The notes below the pieces were generated by a model. The model saw only the letters and a list, made by a program, of their open reading frames with translations. It was not told the origin of the DNA and searched no databases. A stretch of DNA of 64,000 bases from Polaribacter sp. KT25b (GTDB taxonomy: Bacteria > Bacteroidota > Bacteroidia > Flavobacteriales > Flavobacteriaceae), in NCBI RefSeq assembly GCF_900105145.1, contig NZ_LT629752.1:3043501-3107500 (forward strand), in the 5' to 3' direction. A program made the translations under genes and the position numbers. Positions 34,786 to 45,338 of this stretch are shown here, piece after piece; positions within the stretch are counted from its first letter, which is position 1; each line of letters begins with the position of its first letter.

Positions 34786-37700
34786 TTGATTACATCACTA
34801 AAAAAAATACTTTTATTAGTACTTTTTACTTTCGCAGTAAACGCATCTAGTTATGCCCAAACAACTCAAAATAAAGACTCTACAAAGGTTAAAAAAGACA
34901 CTTTAAAATTAAAATACGATTTTAATCACACCCAAAAAGGGAATCTTTTTTTAGATAATTTAGCAGAAAAAGAAGTTATTTTTGATAAAGAGCTGAATAG
35001 ATATGTAATTATTGAAAAAATTGGTAATTATTATACAAAAACACCTGTTTTTTTAACACAAAAAGAATATAAACAATATCGTTTAAAACGAGATATGTTG
35101 CAATATTTTAAAGATAAAGTAAGTGCAACTAATAGTAAAAAGAAAGGTTCTTTAGATGCTCAAAAAGATTTATTACCTTCTTATTATGTTAACTCTAAGT
35201 TTTTTGAATCTATTTTTGGTGGAAATACAGTGAAATTTACACCTACAGGGAATTTAAATCTAAAACTTGGTGTTATTTATCAGAATACAGAAAACCCTCA
35301 AATATCCGAAGAAAATAGGAGTAGTTTTACTTTTGATTTTGATCAACAAATTAATGCTAGTTTACGTGCTAAAGTTGGTGAGCGCTTAGAGTTTACTGCA
35401 AATTACGATACTCAATCTAGTTTCGATTTTCAAAACCAAGTAAAAATAGATTTTACACCAACAGAAGACGATATTTTACAAGGTTTAGAAGCTGGTAATA
35501 TAGAAATGCCAATAAAGAACTCTTTAATAAACGGAGCTCAAAGTTTATTTGGTGTTAAAACAAAATTAAAATTTGGCAACACAAATGTAACCGCAGTTTT
35601 CTCTCAGCAAAATTCTGAAAGTAAAACTGTAGTAGCAGAAGCAGGTGCTTCTATACAAGAATTTGAGTTACAAACTACAGATTATGATAATGACAGACAC
35701 TTTTTCTTATCGCAATTTTTTATAGATAATTATGCTAACTCTTTAAAAAATTACCCTCTAATAAGTAGTCAAATTAATATTACAAGAATAGAGGTTTGGG
35801 TAACTAATACAAGCGCAACAACAGAAGATTTTAGAAGTATTGTGGCACTTGCCGATATTGGAGAATCTAATAATACAAATGCTACCTACAAAAATTTAGT
35901 TGATGATAATGGAACCGTTCAAAACACAAACCCTGTTAGTATTACTGCTAACGGACAAAGTTTAAACTTACCCCAAAATAATTCTAATAATATTTACACT
36001 ACTAATATTTTAGATGGTATTAGAGATATTTCTACTGTAGAAAGCACCTTAAACGGTAATTTTCAAATGGAGCAAGGCACAGATTATTCTATGTTAGAAA
36101 ATGCTAGAAAATTAAGTACAAGTGAATATACTTTAAACTCGCAATTAGGATATATTTCTTTAAACAGAAGATTAAATGATAGCGAAGTTTTAGCTGTTGC
36201 TTATGAATATACAGTGGCAGGAACCGTAAACGGAAGTACAGAAAAATCTTTTAAAGTTGGTGAATTTTCTAACGACGGAATATCTTCACCCGACAATTTA
36301 GCTGTAAAATTATTAAGAAGTGAAATTTTAACAACAACTAGAAGTGATGGTTTTGGTGGAAAAGAAGCTTTTCCTACTTGGCGATTAATGATGAAAAACG
36401 TTTATGCTTTAGGCGCCTATCCGTTAACGCAAGATGGTTTTCTTTTCGAAATTCAATATAGAGATGATAAAACAGGAGTTTCATCAAATGTATTGCAAAA
36501 CGCCCAAACTGCAGATATTACCAACACACCTTTAATTCAGGTATTAAAACTAGATCAACTAGATCAAAGTCAATATAAAACTCCTGATGGATATTTTGAT
36601 TTTGTAGAAGGCATAACTGTAAATGCTGATAATGGTTATATTATTTTTCCAGATCCAGAACCTTTTGGAAATGGATTAGCAGAAAAATTAACTAACACAA
36701 GTGATGAGGCATATTTATTTAAAGAACTATACTTAAACACAAAAACCAATATAAAAAACAATTATCAAGACAAAGACAAATACTACTTAAAAGGATATTT
36801 TACTTCCGAAAATTCTGGAGGAATTTCTATTGGCGCTTACAACGTACCTCAAGGTTCTGTAACGGTTACCGCAGGTGGAAAACAGTTGATAGAAGGAGTA
36901 GATTTTGTGGTAGATTATTTAGCTGGTAAAGTGCAAATTATAGATCCTAGTTTAGAAGCTTCTGGCACGCCTATAAATATATCAACAGAAAATAATGCTG
37001 TTTTTAATCAACAAAGAAAAACTTTTATGGGTGTAGATGTAGAGCATCAATTTTCTAAAGATTTTATTGTTGGTGCTACTATTTTAAATGTAAATGAAAG
37101 ACCATTAACATCTAAAGTTAATTATGGATCAGAACCTATAAATAACACCATGTTTGGTTTTAATATCGATTATTCTACAGAGGTTCCTTATTTTACAAAA
37201 TTGGCTAATAAATTACCTTTTGTAGATACAGATGTGCCTTCTAATTTATCTGTAAGAGCAGATATGGCTTATTTAATACCAGGAACTCCAAGCGGAATAG
37301 ATGTTACTGGTGCTGCAACTTCTTATATTGATGATTTTGAAGCATCACAAATACCAATAAGTTTACTCTCTCCATTAGATTGGCATGAAGCAAGTACTCC
37401 TAAATATTTTGATGGTTTTTTTGGCAACCAAAGCGATTTATCTTACAATTATAAAAGAGGAAAATTAGCTTGGTATAGTATTGATCAAATTTTTTATGGA
37501 TATGGAGATACACCCGCAAATATTGATGCTGATGAGTTGTCTAGAGCAGAAACAAGACAAATTAATTATAATGAATTATTTCCAAATGTAGAATTAGATA
37601 TTACTCAAAATTCTTTGATTAACACCTTAAATTTAGCCTATTTTCCACAAGAAAGAGGTTCTTATAACTACAATCCAACAGCAAATATTGAGAATGATAA

Positions 37701-40700
37701 TGTAACGTTAACAAATCCTGAATCTAATTGGGGTGGAGTTATGCGTGCTTTAACAACCACTAATTTTGATCAAGCTAATGTAGAGTACATTCAATTTTGG
37801 GTAATGGATCCATATCAAAACTATTCTATTACAAACGAAGAAGGTTTACCAACAAATATAAACCCTAAAGATATAAGTAATCAAGTAGGAGATTTATATA
37901 TTAACTTAGGAAACATTTCGGAAGATATTGTAAAAGATAATAGAAAAATGTTTGAAAATGGTTTACCAGAAGATGGTTTAAAACTTAATGGATCAAATGT
38001 TGATAGAACTACTTGGGGAGATGTACCAAAAACAACTTCTATTATTTATGCTTTTAGTGAAAATGATGAAGACAGGCTAAATCAAGATATCGGTTTAGAT
38101 GGTTTAAATGATATTGAAGAAAAATCACTAGCAAACATTGGTGCTTATAGTTCTTTAAGTGATCCGGCGGGAGATAACTTTCAATTTTTTAGAGGCTCAG
38201 AATTAGACAATATCGATGCTTCAATTTTAAGAAGATATAAAAATTATAACAATACACAAGGCAACTCGCCCACATTAAATCAATCTACAGAAACATATAC
38301 AACATCATCATCTACATATCCAGATGTAGAAGACATCAACAAAGATCAAACAATGAATACTGTTGAGAGTTATTATGAATATAAAATATCATTAAACCAA
38401 GCCGATTTAGTAAATGGTAGAAATTATATTGTTGATGAAAAAACAACTTCTGTTTCTTTAGAAAACGGAAACACACAGCAAACAAAATGGTATCAATTTA
38501 GAGTACCAATTAATAACGGAACAGCTATCAATGGTATTACAGATTTTAATAGTATCCGTTTTATTAGAATGTTTTTAACCAATTTTAAAATGCCTGTGGT
38601 TGTTCGTTTTGGTGAACTTGATTTAGTTCGTGGAGATTGGAGACGTTACACAAAAACTATTGACATTAATTCTGATACTGAAACAGATTTAACACAAACA
38701 GAATTAAGTAATTTTGAAGTTGGTGTTGTTAGTATTGAACAAAACAACGGAAGCTATATTGAACCACCAGGAATAGATAGAGAAAGTTTACAAGGTAGTA
38801 CTACTGTACAATTACAAAATGAGCAATCTGTAACATTAACAGTTAACGATTTAGAACCAAACCAAACAAGAGCAATTTATAAAAATATAAGCATAGATTT
38901 AAGACGTTTTAAAAACTTAAAAATGTTTATGCATTTAGAAGAAAATGAAGGTAGAGAATCTGTTAGCGATGATGATTTTTCTGCAATTATTAGATTAGGA
39001 ACAGATTTAACAGATAACTTTTATCAAATAGAAGTACCTTTAAAAGTATCTACAAGTAGTACTACTGATTTTGATATTTGGCCAGAAGCAAACAACTTAG
39101 ATGCCCTTTTAGAAGAGTTAGGACTTTTAAAAGTAGAAAGAGATGGCTTAGGTTTATTAGTAAATGACATTTATCCTGCAGAAATTATTGGTGAAGCTCC
39201 AGAATATAGAGTAAGAGTTAAAGGAAACCCTACTTTGGCACAGATAAAAACAATAACTTTAGGTGTAAAAAACAATTCTTCAATTAACAAAAGTGGTGAA
39301 ATTTGGTTTAATGAATTACGCTCTGCTAATTTTGATAATGAAGGCGGTTGGGCAGCCGTAGTTAGTGCTGATGCAAATTTTGCAGATGTAGCAAACGTAT
39401 CTGTTTCTGGTAGTATAGAAACAATTGGTTTTGGTAGTGTAGATGATAGAGTTAGCCAAAGAAGTTTAGATGAGACTAAACAATATAATGTTTCAACAAC
39501 CATAAATTTAGGAAAAGTCTTTACGCCTGCAAAATGGGGAATTCAATTACCTATGAGTTATAGTGTTGGCGAAGAATTTATAGATCCAAAATACGACCCA
39601 CAATACCAAGATGTAACTCTAAAAGATGCACTAGAACAAAATGATAATAGTGAGTTTTCTAGAGATTATACCAAAAGAACAAGCATCAGCTTTATAAATG
39701 TTAAAAAGAATAGAAACCCTAATTCTACAAAAAAACCGAAATTTTATGATGTAGAAAACTTAGCTGTTTCCTATTCTCATAACAAAGAATATCATAGAGA
39801 CTATAACATAGAAAAGTATATAAACGAAAATGTTACCGCTTCTGCCGGTTATAATTTTAACTTTGAGTCAAAATCTATAGAATTATTTAAAAACTCAGAA
39901 AGCTTTAAAAGTAAATATTGGAAATTTATAAAAGATTTAAATTTTAATCCAATACCACAAACATTAGCCATAAACTCTAGAATTAATAGAAGTTATAACG
40001 AACAACAATCTAGAAATTTAGTTGAAGGATTATCTGCTCAACCAGAATTAAAACAACGTAGATTTTTATTTGATTGGGATTATGCTATTGGTTTCGACTT
40101 AACAAAATCGTTACAATTAAACTTTAATGCTACTAATAGTTATATGTATGATACTTTTGGAGACGGAGAAGATTTACAAGTTTTTGATGACTTCTTTAAC
40201 ACAGGAAGACCAAACCATTATCATCAAAAATTAAATACAACCTACAACATTCCTTTAAATAAATTTCCTTTTCTAAGTTTTATGAAAGCAGATTATGCCT
40301 ACACAGCAGATTTTGATTGGCAAGTTTCTTCGCAAGATGAAACAATTGTAGAACAAATTGGTAATGTTATTCAGAATGCAAATACACATAATATAAATAC
40401 AACACTTACTTTTGATAAACTTTACAAACAAATTGGTTTTGAAAAATTACTACTAACAAAAACACAACGTAAAAATGCAAAAGGTAAAAACACTGCAAGA
40501 ATAAAACCTAATAAAAATCTACCACTTGGTAAAAAAATATTAAAAACCACTTGGGATATTGTTACATCTGTAAAACAAGGTAAAATAAGTTACACCGAAA
40601 ATAATGGCCAATACTTACAAGGATATATAGAAGATATAGGTTTTTTAGGCGGCGCACCAACCTCGTTCGCTTTTGGTAGTCAAGTTAATATTAGAAACAA

Positions 40701-41856
40701 AGCATTAGAAAATGGCTGGCTAGTTACAAGAACTGATGGAGGCGAATATTTTAGCAAAACATTTAGCAGAACTAAATACGATAAGTTAGATTATACATTT
40801 ACATTAAAACCTATTAACGATTTAAATATTGATGTAATAGGTAATAAGATAAATACTTCTGATATTTCTCAACAAATAGATTTAATAGAAGGTAAAAGTG
40901 CTTTTGAAGATACTCCAGTTTTTGAAACCGGAAACTTTAGCACAAGTTATTCTATGCTTTCAACAGCGTTTACAAATGGTGATGAACTTTTTCAAACAAT
41001 GAAAGATTACAGAAGTATTATTTCTAATCGTTTAGCTACAGAAACAGGTGAGCCAGCTGCAGGTTTTGGAGAAAATAGCCAACAAGTATTATTACCTTCT
41101 TTTATGGCTGCATATTCTGGTAAAAACCCTAATAAAGTAAACACAGGTTTATTTAGAAACATACCAATACCAAACTGGACTTTACGTTATAATGGTTTAA
41201 TGAAATTAAATTGGTTTAAGAAAACATTCTCTACATTTGTACTTTCTCACGGATATAGATCATCATATACAATTTCAAGTTTTACAAATAACTTACAATA
41301 CAGTGATGACACTGCATATTCAAAAACAAATGCTGCAGGAAATTATGAATCAAAAAGATTAGTTGCAGCGGCTACTTTGGTTGATGAATTTTCACCATTA
41401 ATTAAAGTAGATATGAAAATGAAAAATTCATTCTCACTAAGAGGTGAAATCAAAAAAGACAGAACTTTAACTCTAAATTTTAACAATAGTACGTTAACAG
41501 ATATTGCTGGTACAGAATATGTTTTTGGCTTCGGTTATGTATTTAAAGATGTAAAAATGAATACTCGTTTTACCGGTAAAAAAACAACTTTAAAAGGTGA
41601 TATTAACTTAAGAGCAGATGTGTCTTTAAGAGACAATTTAACACAAATTAGATATGTAGATGAAGATAATGATCAAATTAGTGGTGGTCAAACATTATTT
41701 TCTATTAAATTTACCGCAGATTACACATTAAATAGTAATTTAACCGCATCGTTTTATTACAATCATCAAACATCAAAATATGCTATTTCTACGACTTTTC
41801 CTAGACAAGCAATTAATGGAGGTATTAACTTAGTATATAACTTAGGAGGAAATTAA
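34786..41856 (+). CDS. sprA: SprA, giant outer-membrane translocon of the type IX secretion/gliding system
   Basis: At 2356 residues this is the size expected for SprA, the very large beta-barrel that forms the type IX secretion pore in flavobacteria and is needed for gliding adhesins. It has a signal peptide (KKILLLVLFTFAVNASSYAQ), alternating barrel and linker regions, and aromatic-rich barrel strands near the end (GGINLVYNLGGN). The start is TTG (TTGATTACATCA), 4 nt after ruvA. No in-frame ATG precedes the signal peptide. Secretion substrates carry C-terminal sorting domains like that of the propeller protein in this window. Confidence 0.95.
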   Translation: MITSLKKILLLVLFTFAVNASSYAQTTQNKDSTKVKKDTLKLKYDFNHTQKGNLFLDNLAEKEVIFDKELNRYVIIEKIGNYYTKTPVFLTQKEYKQYRLKRDMLQYFKDKVSATNSKKKGSLDAQKDLLPSYYVNSKFFESIFGGNTVKFTPTGNLNLKLGVIYQNTENPQISEENRSSFTFDFDQQINASLRAKVGERLEFTANYDTQSSFDFQNQVKIDFTPTEDDILQGLEAGNIEMPIKNSLINGAQSLFGVKTKLKFGNTNVTAVFSQQNSESKTVVAEAGASIQEFELQTTDYDNDRHFFLSQFFIDNYANSLKNYPLISSQINITRIEVWVTNTSATTEDFRSIVALADIGESNNTNATYKNLVDDNGTVQNTNPVSITANGQSLNLPQNNSNNIYTTNILDGIRDISTVESTLNGNFQMEQGTDYSMLENARKLSTSEYTLNSQLGYISLNRRLNDSEVLAVAYEYTVAGTVNGSTEKSFKVGEFSNDGISSPDNLAVKLLRSEILTTTRSDGFGGKEAFPTWRLMMKNVYALGAYPLTQDGFLFEIQYRDDKTGVSSNVLQNAQTADITNTPLIQVLKLDQLDQSQYKTPDGYFDFVEGITVNADNGYIIFPDPEPFGNGLAEKLTNTSDEAYLFKELYLNTKTNIKNNYQDKDKYYLKGYFTSENSGGISIGAYNVPQGSVTVTAGGKQLIEGVDFVVDYLAGKVQIIDPSLEASGTPINISTENNAVFNQQRKTFMGVDVEHQFSKDFIVGATILNVNERPLTSKVNYGSEPINNTMFGFNIDYSTEVPYFTKLANKLPFVDTDVPSNLSVRADMAYLIPGTPSGIDVTGAATSYIDDFEASQIPISLLSPLDWHEASTPKYFDGFFGNQSDLSYNYKRGKLAWYSIDQIFYGYGDTPANIDADELSRAETRQINYNELFPNVELDITQNSLINTLNLAYFPQERGSYNYNPTANIENDNVTLTNPESNWGGVMRALTTTNFDQANVEYIQFWVMDPYQNYSITNEEGLPTNINPKDISNQVGDLYINLGNISEDIVKDNRKMFENGLPEDGLKLNGSNVDRTTWGDVPKTTSIIYAFSENDEDRLNQDIGLDGLNDIEEKSLANIGAYSSLSDPAGDNFQFFRGSELDNIDASILRRYKNYNNTQGNSPTLNQSTETYTTSSSTYPDVEDINKDQTMNTVESYYEYKISLNQADLVNGRNYIVDEKTTSVSLENGNTQQTKWYQFRVPINNGTAINGITDFNSIRFIRMFLTNFKMPVVVRFGELDLVRGDWRRYTKTIDINSDTETDLTQTELSNFEVGVVSIEQNNGSYIEPPGIDRESLQGSTTVQLQNEQSVTLTVNDLEPNQTRAIYKNISIDLRRFKNLKMFMHLEENEGRESVSDDDFSAIIRLGTDLTDNFYQIEVPLKVSTSSTTDFDIWPEANNLDALLEELGLLKVERDGLGLLVNDIYPAEIIGEAPEYRVRVKGNPTLAQIKTITLGVKNNSSINKSGEIWFNELRSANFDNEGGWAAVVSADANFADVANVSVSGSIETIGFGSVDDRVSQRSLDETKQYNVSTTINLGKVFTPAKWGIQLPMSYSVGEEFIDPKYDPQYQDVTLKDALEQNDNSEFSRDYTKRTSISFINVKKNRNPNSTKKPKFYDVENLAVSYSHNKEYHRDYNIEKYINENVTASAGYNFNFESKSIELFKNSESFKSKYWKFIKDLNFNPIPQTLAINSRINRSYNEQQSRNLVEGLSAQPELKQRRFLFDWDYAIGFDLTKSLQLNFNATNSYMYDTFGDGEDLQVFDDFFNTGRPNHYHQKLNTTYNIPLNKFPFLSFMKADYAYTADFDWQVSSQDETIVEQIGNVIQNANTHNINTTLTFDKLYKQIGFEKLLLTKTQRKNAKGKNTARIKPNKNLPLGKKILKTTWDIVTSVKQGKISYTENNGQYLQGYIEDIGFLGGAPTSFAFGSQVNIRNKALENGWLVTRTDGGEYFSKTFSRTKYDKLDYTFTLKPINDLNIDVIGNKINTSDISQQIDLIEGKSAFEDTPVFETGNFSTSYSMLSTAFTNGDELFQTMKDYRSIISNRLATETGEPAAGFGENSQQVLLPSFMAAYSGKNPNKVNTGLFRNIPIPNWTLRYNGLMKLNWFKKTFSTFVLSHGYRSSYTISSFTNNLQYSDDTAYSKTNAAGNYESKRLVAAATLVDEFSPLIKVDMKMKNSFSLRGEIKKDRTLTLNFNNSTLTDIAGTEYVFGFGYVFKDVKMNTRFTGKKTTLKGDINLRADVSLRDNLTQIRYVDEDNDQISGGQTLFSIKFTADYTLNSNLTASFYYNHQTSKYAISTTFPRQAINGGINLVYNLGGN

Positions 41857-41887
41857 AAACAAATCAATAAAATAAAAATTAAATAAA

Positions 41888-42268
41888 ATGAATATCCCAG
41901 CTGAATTAAAGTACACTAAAGATCACGAATGGATTCAAATTGAAGGTAACATTGCAACTGTAGGAATTACAGATTTTGCCCAAGGAGAATTAGGAGATAT
42001 TGTTTATGTTGATGTAGATACTTTAGATGATACTGTAGTAGAAGGAGAAGTTTTTGGTTCGGTAGAAGCCGTAAAAACAGTTTCAGATTTGTTTATGCCT
42101 TTAACTGGAGAAGTAGTAGAGTTTAATGAAACATTAGAAGATGAGCCAGAATTGGTAAATACAGATCCTTATGGCAAAGGTTGGATGATTAAAATAGAAA
42201 TTAAAGATAGCTCTGAAATAGAAAAATTACTAAATGCTGAAGCTTATAAAAAACTTATTGAAGGATAA
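41888..42268 (+). CDS. gcvH: Glycine cleavage system H protein
   Basis: The 126-residue carrier protein has the lipoylation site Lys63 in [12 protein letters not shown] and the conserved [20 protein letters not shown]. It shuttles the aminomethyl group between the P, T and L proteins. None of the other glycine cleavage genes is here; isolation beside sprA is typical of this order. The next gene starts inside its last 35 nt. Confidence 0.95.
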   Translation: MNIPAELKYTKDHEWIQIEGNIATVGITDFAQGELGDIVYVDVDTLDDTVVEGEVFGSVEAVKTVSDLFMPLTGEVVEFNETLEDEPELVNTDPYGKGWMIKIEIKDSSEIEKLLNAEAYKKLIEG

Positions 42269-42611
42269 ACTTTATATAGTAGCGATAATTATTACGTTTA
42301 CCATTGTGTTTTTAAGTCTTATTAAAATGCCAAGTAGTGACGTAAAAATTGCCAATATTGATAAAGCTTATCATAGTATAGCATACTTTACTTTAGGTAT
42401 AACTTGGTTGTTTTCATATTATAAGAAACCAGAAAAGAAATATTTAATTGTTATTTGTTGTATTATTTTTGGCATAATAATTGAGGTAATGCAAGGTAAA
42501 TTAACAAGTTACAGGTCAGGAGATTATCTAGATGCCATTGCAAATTCATGCGGAATTCTATTAGCTTTATTAATTTTTAATGTGTTTTCTAAAAAAAAAT
42601 ACATTAATTAA
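42234..42611 (+). CDS. VanZ-family membrane protein
   Basis: This 125-residue protein has four hydrophobic helices and the VanZ-like pattern [13 protein letters not shown] near the first loop and [16 protein letters not shown] near the last helix. The ATG chosen lies within the end of gcvH (35-nt overlap, different frame). An internal TTG in the same frame (MKDKLYIV) would reduce the overlap to about 11 nt. Function is unknown. The gene keeps a conserved place between gcvH and tonB in flavobacteria. Confidence 0.85.
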   Translation: MLKLIKNLLKDKLYIVAIIITFTIVFLSLIKMPSSDVKIANIDKAYHSIAYFTLGITWLFSYYKKPEKKYLIVICCIIFGIIIEVMQGKLTSYRSGDYLDAIANSCGILLALLIFNVFSKKKYIN

Positions 42612-42676
42612 CCATAACACTTGTATTTTACACAATAATTTAATTAAATTAGCAACCTATTAAAAAATCTTTAAGA

Positions 42677-43396
42677 ATGGAAATTAAGAAAAGTCCTAAA
42701 TCAAATTTAGAAAATTTTAGTAAAATTTTTATGCAAATTGGGCTAGTTTTGGCTTTATTTGTTACGTACAAGTCTATAGAATACAAAACTTTTGACAAAA
42801 CCTACGGCGATTTAGGTGTCGTTAATATGAGTGCAGAAATGGAAGAAGAAATTCCTATTACTGTTAAACCAGAACGAATAGAACCAAAATCTCCACCACC
42901 ACCAGCTCCAGAAAAGATTGAAATCGTTAAGGATGAAGAAGAAATTGTAGAAACGGTAATAGAAACTACTGAAACTGATGAAACTGTAGCTGTAGTAGTT
43001 GCTGAAATTGTAGAGGTAGAAGAAGTAGAAGAAGTTATAGAAGACGTAAGTTTCATGATTATTGAAGATGTACCTGTTTTTCCTGGTTGTTCTGGAAATA
43101 AAGACGAGTTAAAAGATTGCTTTAGTAAAATGGTACAAAAACACTTCTCTAGAAAATTTGATGCAGAACTACCAAATGAACTTGGTTTATCTTCAGGTAG
43201 AAAAAGAGTATTCATTGGTTTTAAAATTGATAAAAACGGAAATATTGTAAACGTTCAGGCTAGAGGACCACATCCAAAAATTGAAGATGAAGTTATTAAA
43301 GTAATGAAACAATTACCTAAAATGAAACCTGGGAAACAAAGAGGGAAACCAGTAGGTGTAAAATATAGTATTCCTTTTACTTTACTAGTTGAGTAA
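42677..43396 (+). CDS. Energy-transducing TonB-family protein
   Basis: The 239-residue protein has one N-terminal membrane helix (FMQIGLVLALFVTYKSI). A Pro- and Glu-rich periplasmic spacer follows (KSPPPPAPEKIEIV, then many EV/EE units). The C-terminal TonB domain (about 135-239) contains FPGCSGNKDE, VFIGFKIDKNGNIVNV and VKYSIPFTLLVE. It transmits proton-motive force to outer-membrane receptors. No exbB or exbD is adjacent. Its receptor partners cannot be assigned, though one TonB receptor lies at the start of the window. Confidence 0.92.
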   Translation: MEIKKSPKSNLENFSKIFMQIGLVLALFVTYKSIEYKTFDKTYGDLGVVNMSAEMEEEIPITVKPERIEPKSPPPPAPEKIEIVKDEEEIVETVIETTETDETVAVVVAEIVEVEEVEEVIEDVSFMIIEDVPVFPGCSGNKDELKDCFSKMVQKHFSRKFDAELPNELGLSSGRKRVFIGFKIDKNGNIVNVQARGPHPKIEDEVIKVMKQLPKMKPGKQRGKPVGVKYSIPFTLLVE

Positions 43397-43414
43397 AAAA
43401 AAGACACAAAAATT

Positions 43415-43451
43415 AAAAAAAGCGTTTAGAGTTATTCTAAACGCTTTTTTT
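43415..43451 (+). terminator. Terminator at the end of the maeB-tonB block
   Basis: A ten-bp AGCGTTTAGA/TCTAAACGCT stem closes on a 5-nt loop and is followed by seven T. Confidence 0.9.
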
Positions 43452-43702
43452 AATTTTAAAATCTATTAATAGCCTATCCTATATCATAAAGCATTCTATA
43501 ATTGCCAAAGCAAAATTTTAAATTGAATAATAAAAAAGAAAAAGTCAAAAAGAAAATCGTTGAATTATAAACTGTTTACAATAATTGGAGGAATATTTCA
43601 TTTCTTGGTTTATCTCTTACTTGATTTAACTTTCTATAACAATACATTATTTTGAGTAAACTTAGTTATTGCAGGGATTAAGGAATATATTTTATTCGTA
43701 AA
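43452..43702. other. Gene-poor gap with a possible 31-codon membrane micro-ORF
   Basis: After the terminator lies AT-rich sequence. A frame starting with TTG at 43560 encodes 31 residues (KLFTIIGGIFHFLVYLLLDL core), one hydrophobic helix, and stops at 43655. No ribosome-binding evidence or family is seen. It may be a fragment of a decayed membrane-protein gene or chance. Confidence 0.3.
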
Positions 43703-44107
43703 ATGGAATTATTGAATACTAAAAGTTATAAAAAGATAAAAGGCAAGAAATTGAATTTCTATATGTTTTTAGTTTGTTTTTTAACCATAATAGGAGCTAC
43801 AGTAATTTTTGGATATGTAATAAATGCGACTATTCTTGGATTAAATTATATAGGGAAAAATAGTAATTCAAAAAAAATTGAATACAATATTAAAAAAATT
43901 GTTAAGTATAAAACCCGTGGAAGAAAAAAAATTAGAAGGAATAATCTGAAGGTTACTTTAGAAAAGGATGGAAAAATAGTTAAACGAACTTTATCTGAAC
44001 ATTATAATTTAAATAAAAAATATTCTGAGTATAACACAATTAAATTTATTATAAATAAAGGTTTATTTGGTTTTGAAGTTATAGAAAATAACGAATTTAA
44101 AAAATAA
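43703..44107 (+). CDS. Hypothetical protein with N-terminal membrane helices
   Basis: The 134-residue protein has a hydrophobic segment at residues 19-48 and a basic Lys/Arg-rich soluble part (KYKTRGRKKIRRNNLKV) that may fold into a small beta domain. I do not recognise a family. It is the sole gene between two terminators and so is independently transcribed. A good start (ATG after an A-rich leader) and a following terminator support it being real. Confidence 0.6.
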   Translation: MELLNTKSYKKIKGKKLNFYMFLVCFLTIIGATVIFGYVINATILGLNYIGKNSNSKKIEYNIKKIVKYKTRGRKKIRRNNLKVTLEKDGKIVKRTLSEHYNLNKKYSEYNTIKFIINKGLFGFEVIENNEFKK

Positions 44108-44119
44108 ATATAACTCAAT

Positions 44120-44161
44120 AAAAAAGGCTCATTAAAACTAAAGATTTAATGAGCCTTTTTT
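44120..44161. terminator. Bidirectional terminator between convergent small genes
   Basis: A GGCTCATTAA/TTAATGAGCC stem with A and T runs on both sides closes on a 10-nt loop. Confidence 0.88.
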
Positions 44162-44179
44162 AAAATATTATTTTACTAT

Positions 44180-44533
44180 TTATTCATTAATAAAAGCAAC
44201 TTTAGATTCAGGTTTCCATTCATTAACAGAAGCAATTACATTATCCTCATAATTAATTTCTTTTAACGAATTTTTAGACCAAATAAACCACTTTCCTACT
44301 TTTTTACCTTTGTTATAAAAAGCAATTTGAGTTTTATTACCTTTTTTATCAAATCTTGTCCATTCTCCTGCAAGTTTTTTATCTTTAAAAAAACCTTGAG
44401 TTTTAACAGAACCATCTTCAAAATAATATGTAGCCTTTACTAAATCTCCTTCTGCTTTAAAAGTAGGTTCTTTATCTTGTGTAAATCCAATAGTTGCAAG
44501 ACTAAGCATACAAATTGTTATTATATTTTTCAT
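44180..44533 (-). CDS. Exported YwqK/MORN-like repeat protein
   Basis: The 117-residue protein has a signal peptide (MKNIITICMLSLATIGFTQ). Short repeats of the form YFEDGSVKTQGFFKDKKLAGEWTRFD and YNKGKKVGKWF are typical of YwqK-family or MORN-variant proteins. In Bacteroidota these are common periplasmic proteins of unknown function. The toxin-antitoxin name sometimes attached to the family is not supported here, because no toxin gene is adjacent. Confidence 0.78.
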   Translation of the reverse strand: MKNIITICMLSLATIGFTQDKEPTFKAEGDLVKATYYFEDGSVKTQGFFKDKKLAGEWTRFDKKGNKTQIAFYNKGKKVGKWFIWSKNSLKEINYEDNVIASVNEWKPESKVAFINE

Positions 44534-44697
44534 GATGATTGTATTTTAAGGTTAACATTACTTTTACAAATATAACAATAATATTACAATTACAAAACAT
44601 TTACATAACATTAAATTAACATTGAGGTTCAAAAACTAAACTTAAATTATTAATTTTTATATTTACATAATATTAATCTTCATAAATTATAAATATT

Positions 44698-44898
44698 ATG
44701 GCAATAATGAAAGTTATTGAAGTATTAGCAAATTCTGAAAAAAGCTGGGAAGACGCAACAAGAAAAGCTGTAAAACAAGCATCAAAATCTGTAAAAAATA
44801 TAAAATCTGTTTTTGTACAGTCTCAAAGTGCAGTGGTTGATAGAGATGAGGTTATAGAATTTAGAGTAAACCTAAAAATTAGTTTCGAAATAAATTAA
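44698..44898 (+). CDS. Dodecin flavin-binding protein
   Basis: The 66-residue protein matches dodecin: KVIEVLANSEKSWEDATRKAV at the start, then an antiparallel sheet segment ending EFRVNLKISFE. Dodecins form hollow dodecamers that store or buffer flavins. The start could be Met1 or Met4. It is single-gene, with a terminator downstream. Confidence 0.88.
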   Translation: MAIMKVIEVLANSEKSWEDATRKAVKQASKSVKNIKSVFVQSQSAVVDRDEVIEFRVNLKISFEIN

Positions 44899-44920
44899 TA
44901 ATAAAGACTCAAACATTATT

Positions 44921-44955
44921 AAAACGATTTAATAAAGATATTAAATCGTTTTAAT
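44921..44955 (+). terminator. Terminator of the dodecin gene
   Basis: A 14-bp perfect stem (AAAACGATTTAATA and its complement) closes on a 4-nt loop. A/T-rich sequence follows. Confidence 0.8.
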
Positions 44956-44971
44956 TTTTAAATATTCAATT

Positions 44972-45328
44972 ATGAACATAATTCAAAATATTATTATTGG
45001 TTTCGTTGCTCTTATACATATTTACATTGTCTATTTAGAAATGGCACTTTGGACTACCAAAAAAGGAATAAAAACTTTTGGACTAAAAAACAAAGAATTT
45101 GCAGAAGAAACTAAAGTTATGGCTGCAAACCAAGGTTTATATAATGGTTTTTTAGCAGCAGGTTTAATTTGGTCTATTATTATAAATAAAACTGATGTTG
45201 CAATATTTTTTCTAACTTGTGTTTTTATAGCTGGTATTTATGGCGCATATTCTACAAAGAAAAAAAGCATTTTATATATACAAACAATACCCGCAACAAT
45301 AGGAATACTATTTATTCTATTAAACTAA
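44972..45328 (+). CDS. DUF1304 membrane protein
   Basis: This 118-residue protein has four hydrophobic helices, with the DUF1304 signature LALIHIYIVYLEM-like start, FGLKNKEFAEETKVMAANQGLYNGFLAAGL, and a G-x-Y-G segment (AGIYGAYS). The family is common and uncharacterised. It is flanked by terminators, so it stands alone. Confidence 0.88.
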   Translation: MNIIQNIIIGFVALIHIYIVYLEMALWTTKKGIKTFGLKNKEFAEETKVMAANQGLYNGFLAAGLIWSIIINKTDVAIFFLTCVFIAGIYGAYSTKKKSILYIQTIPATIGILFILLN

Positions 45329-45338
45329 AAATAATTAG

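Noticed and set aside
39171..39503. 110-codon frame antisense to sprA
   Set aside because: Contained in sprA, with no start context or domain.
42802..43215. 137-codon frame antisense to the TonB-family gene
   Set aside because: Its Ser/Thr-rich low-complexity translation is the mirror of the Glu/Val-rich TonB spacer.
44180..44533. Toxin-antitoxin module based on the YwqK-like protein
   Set aside because: The protein is exported and no toxin gene is adjacent.
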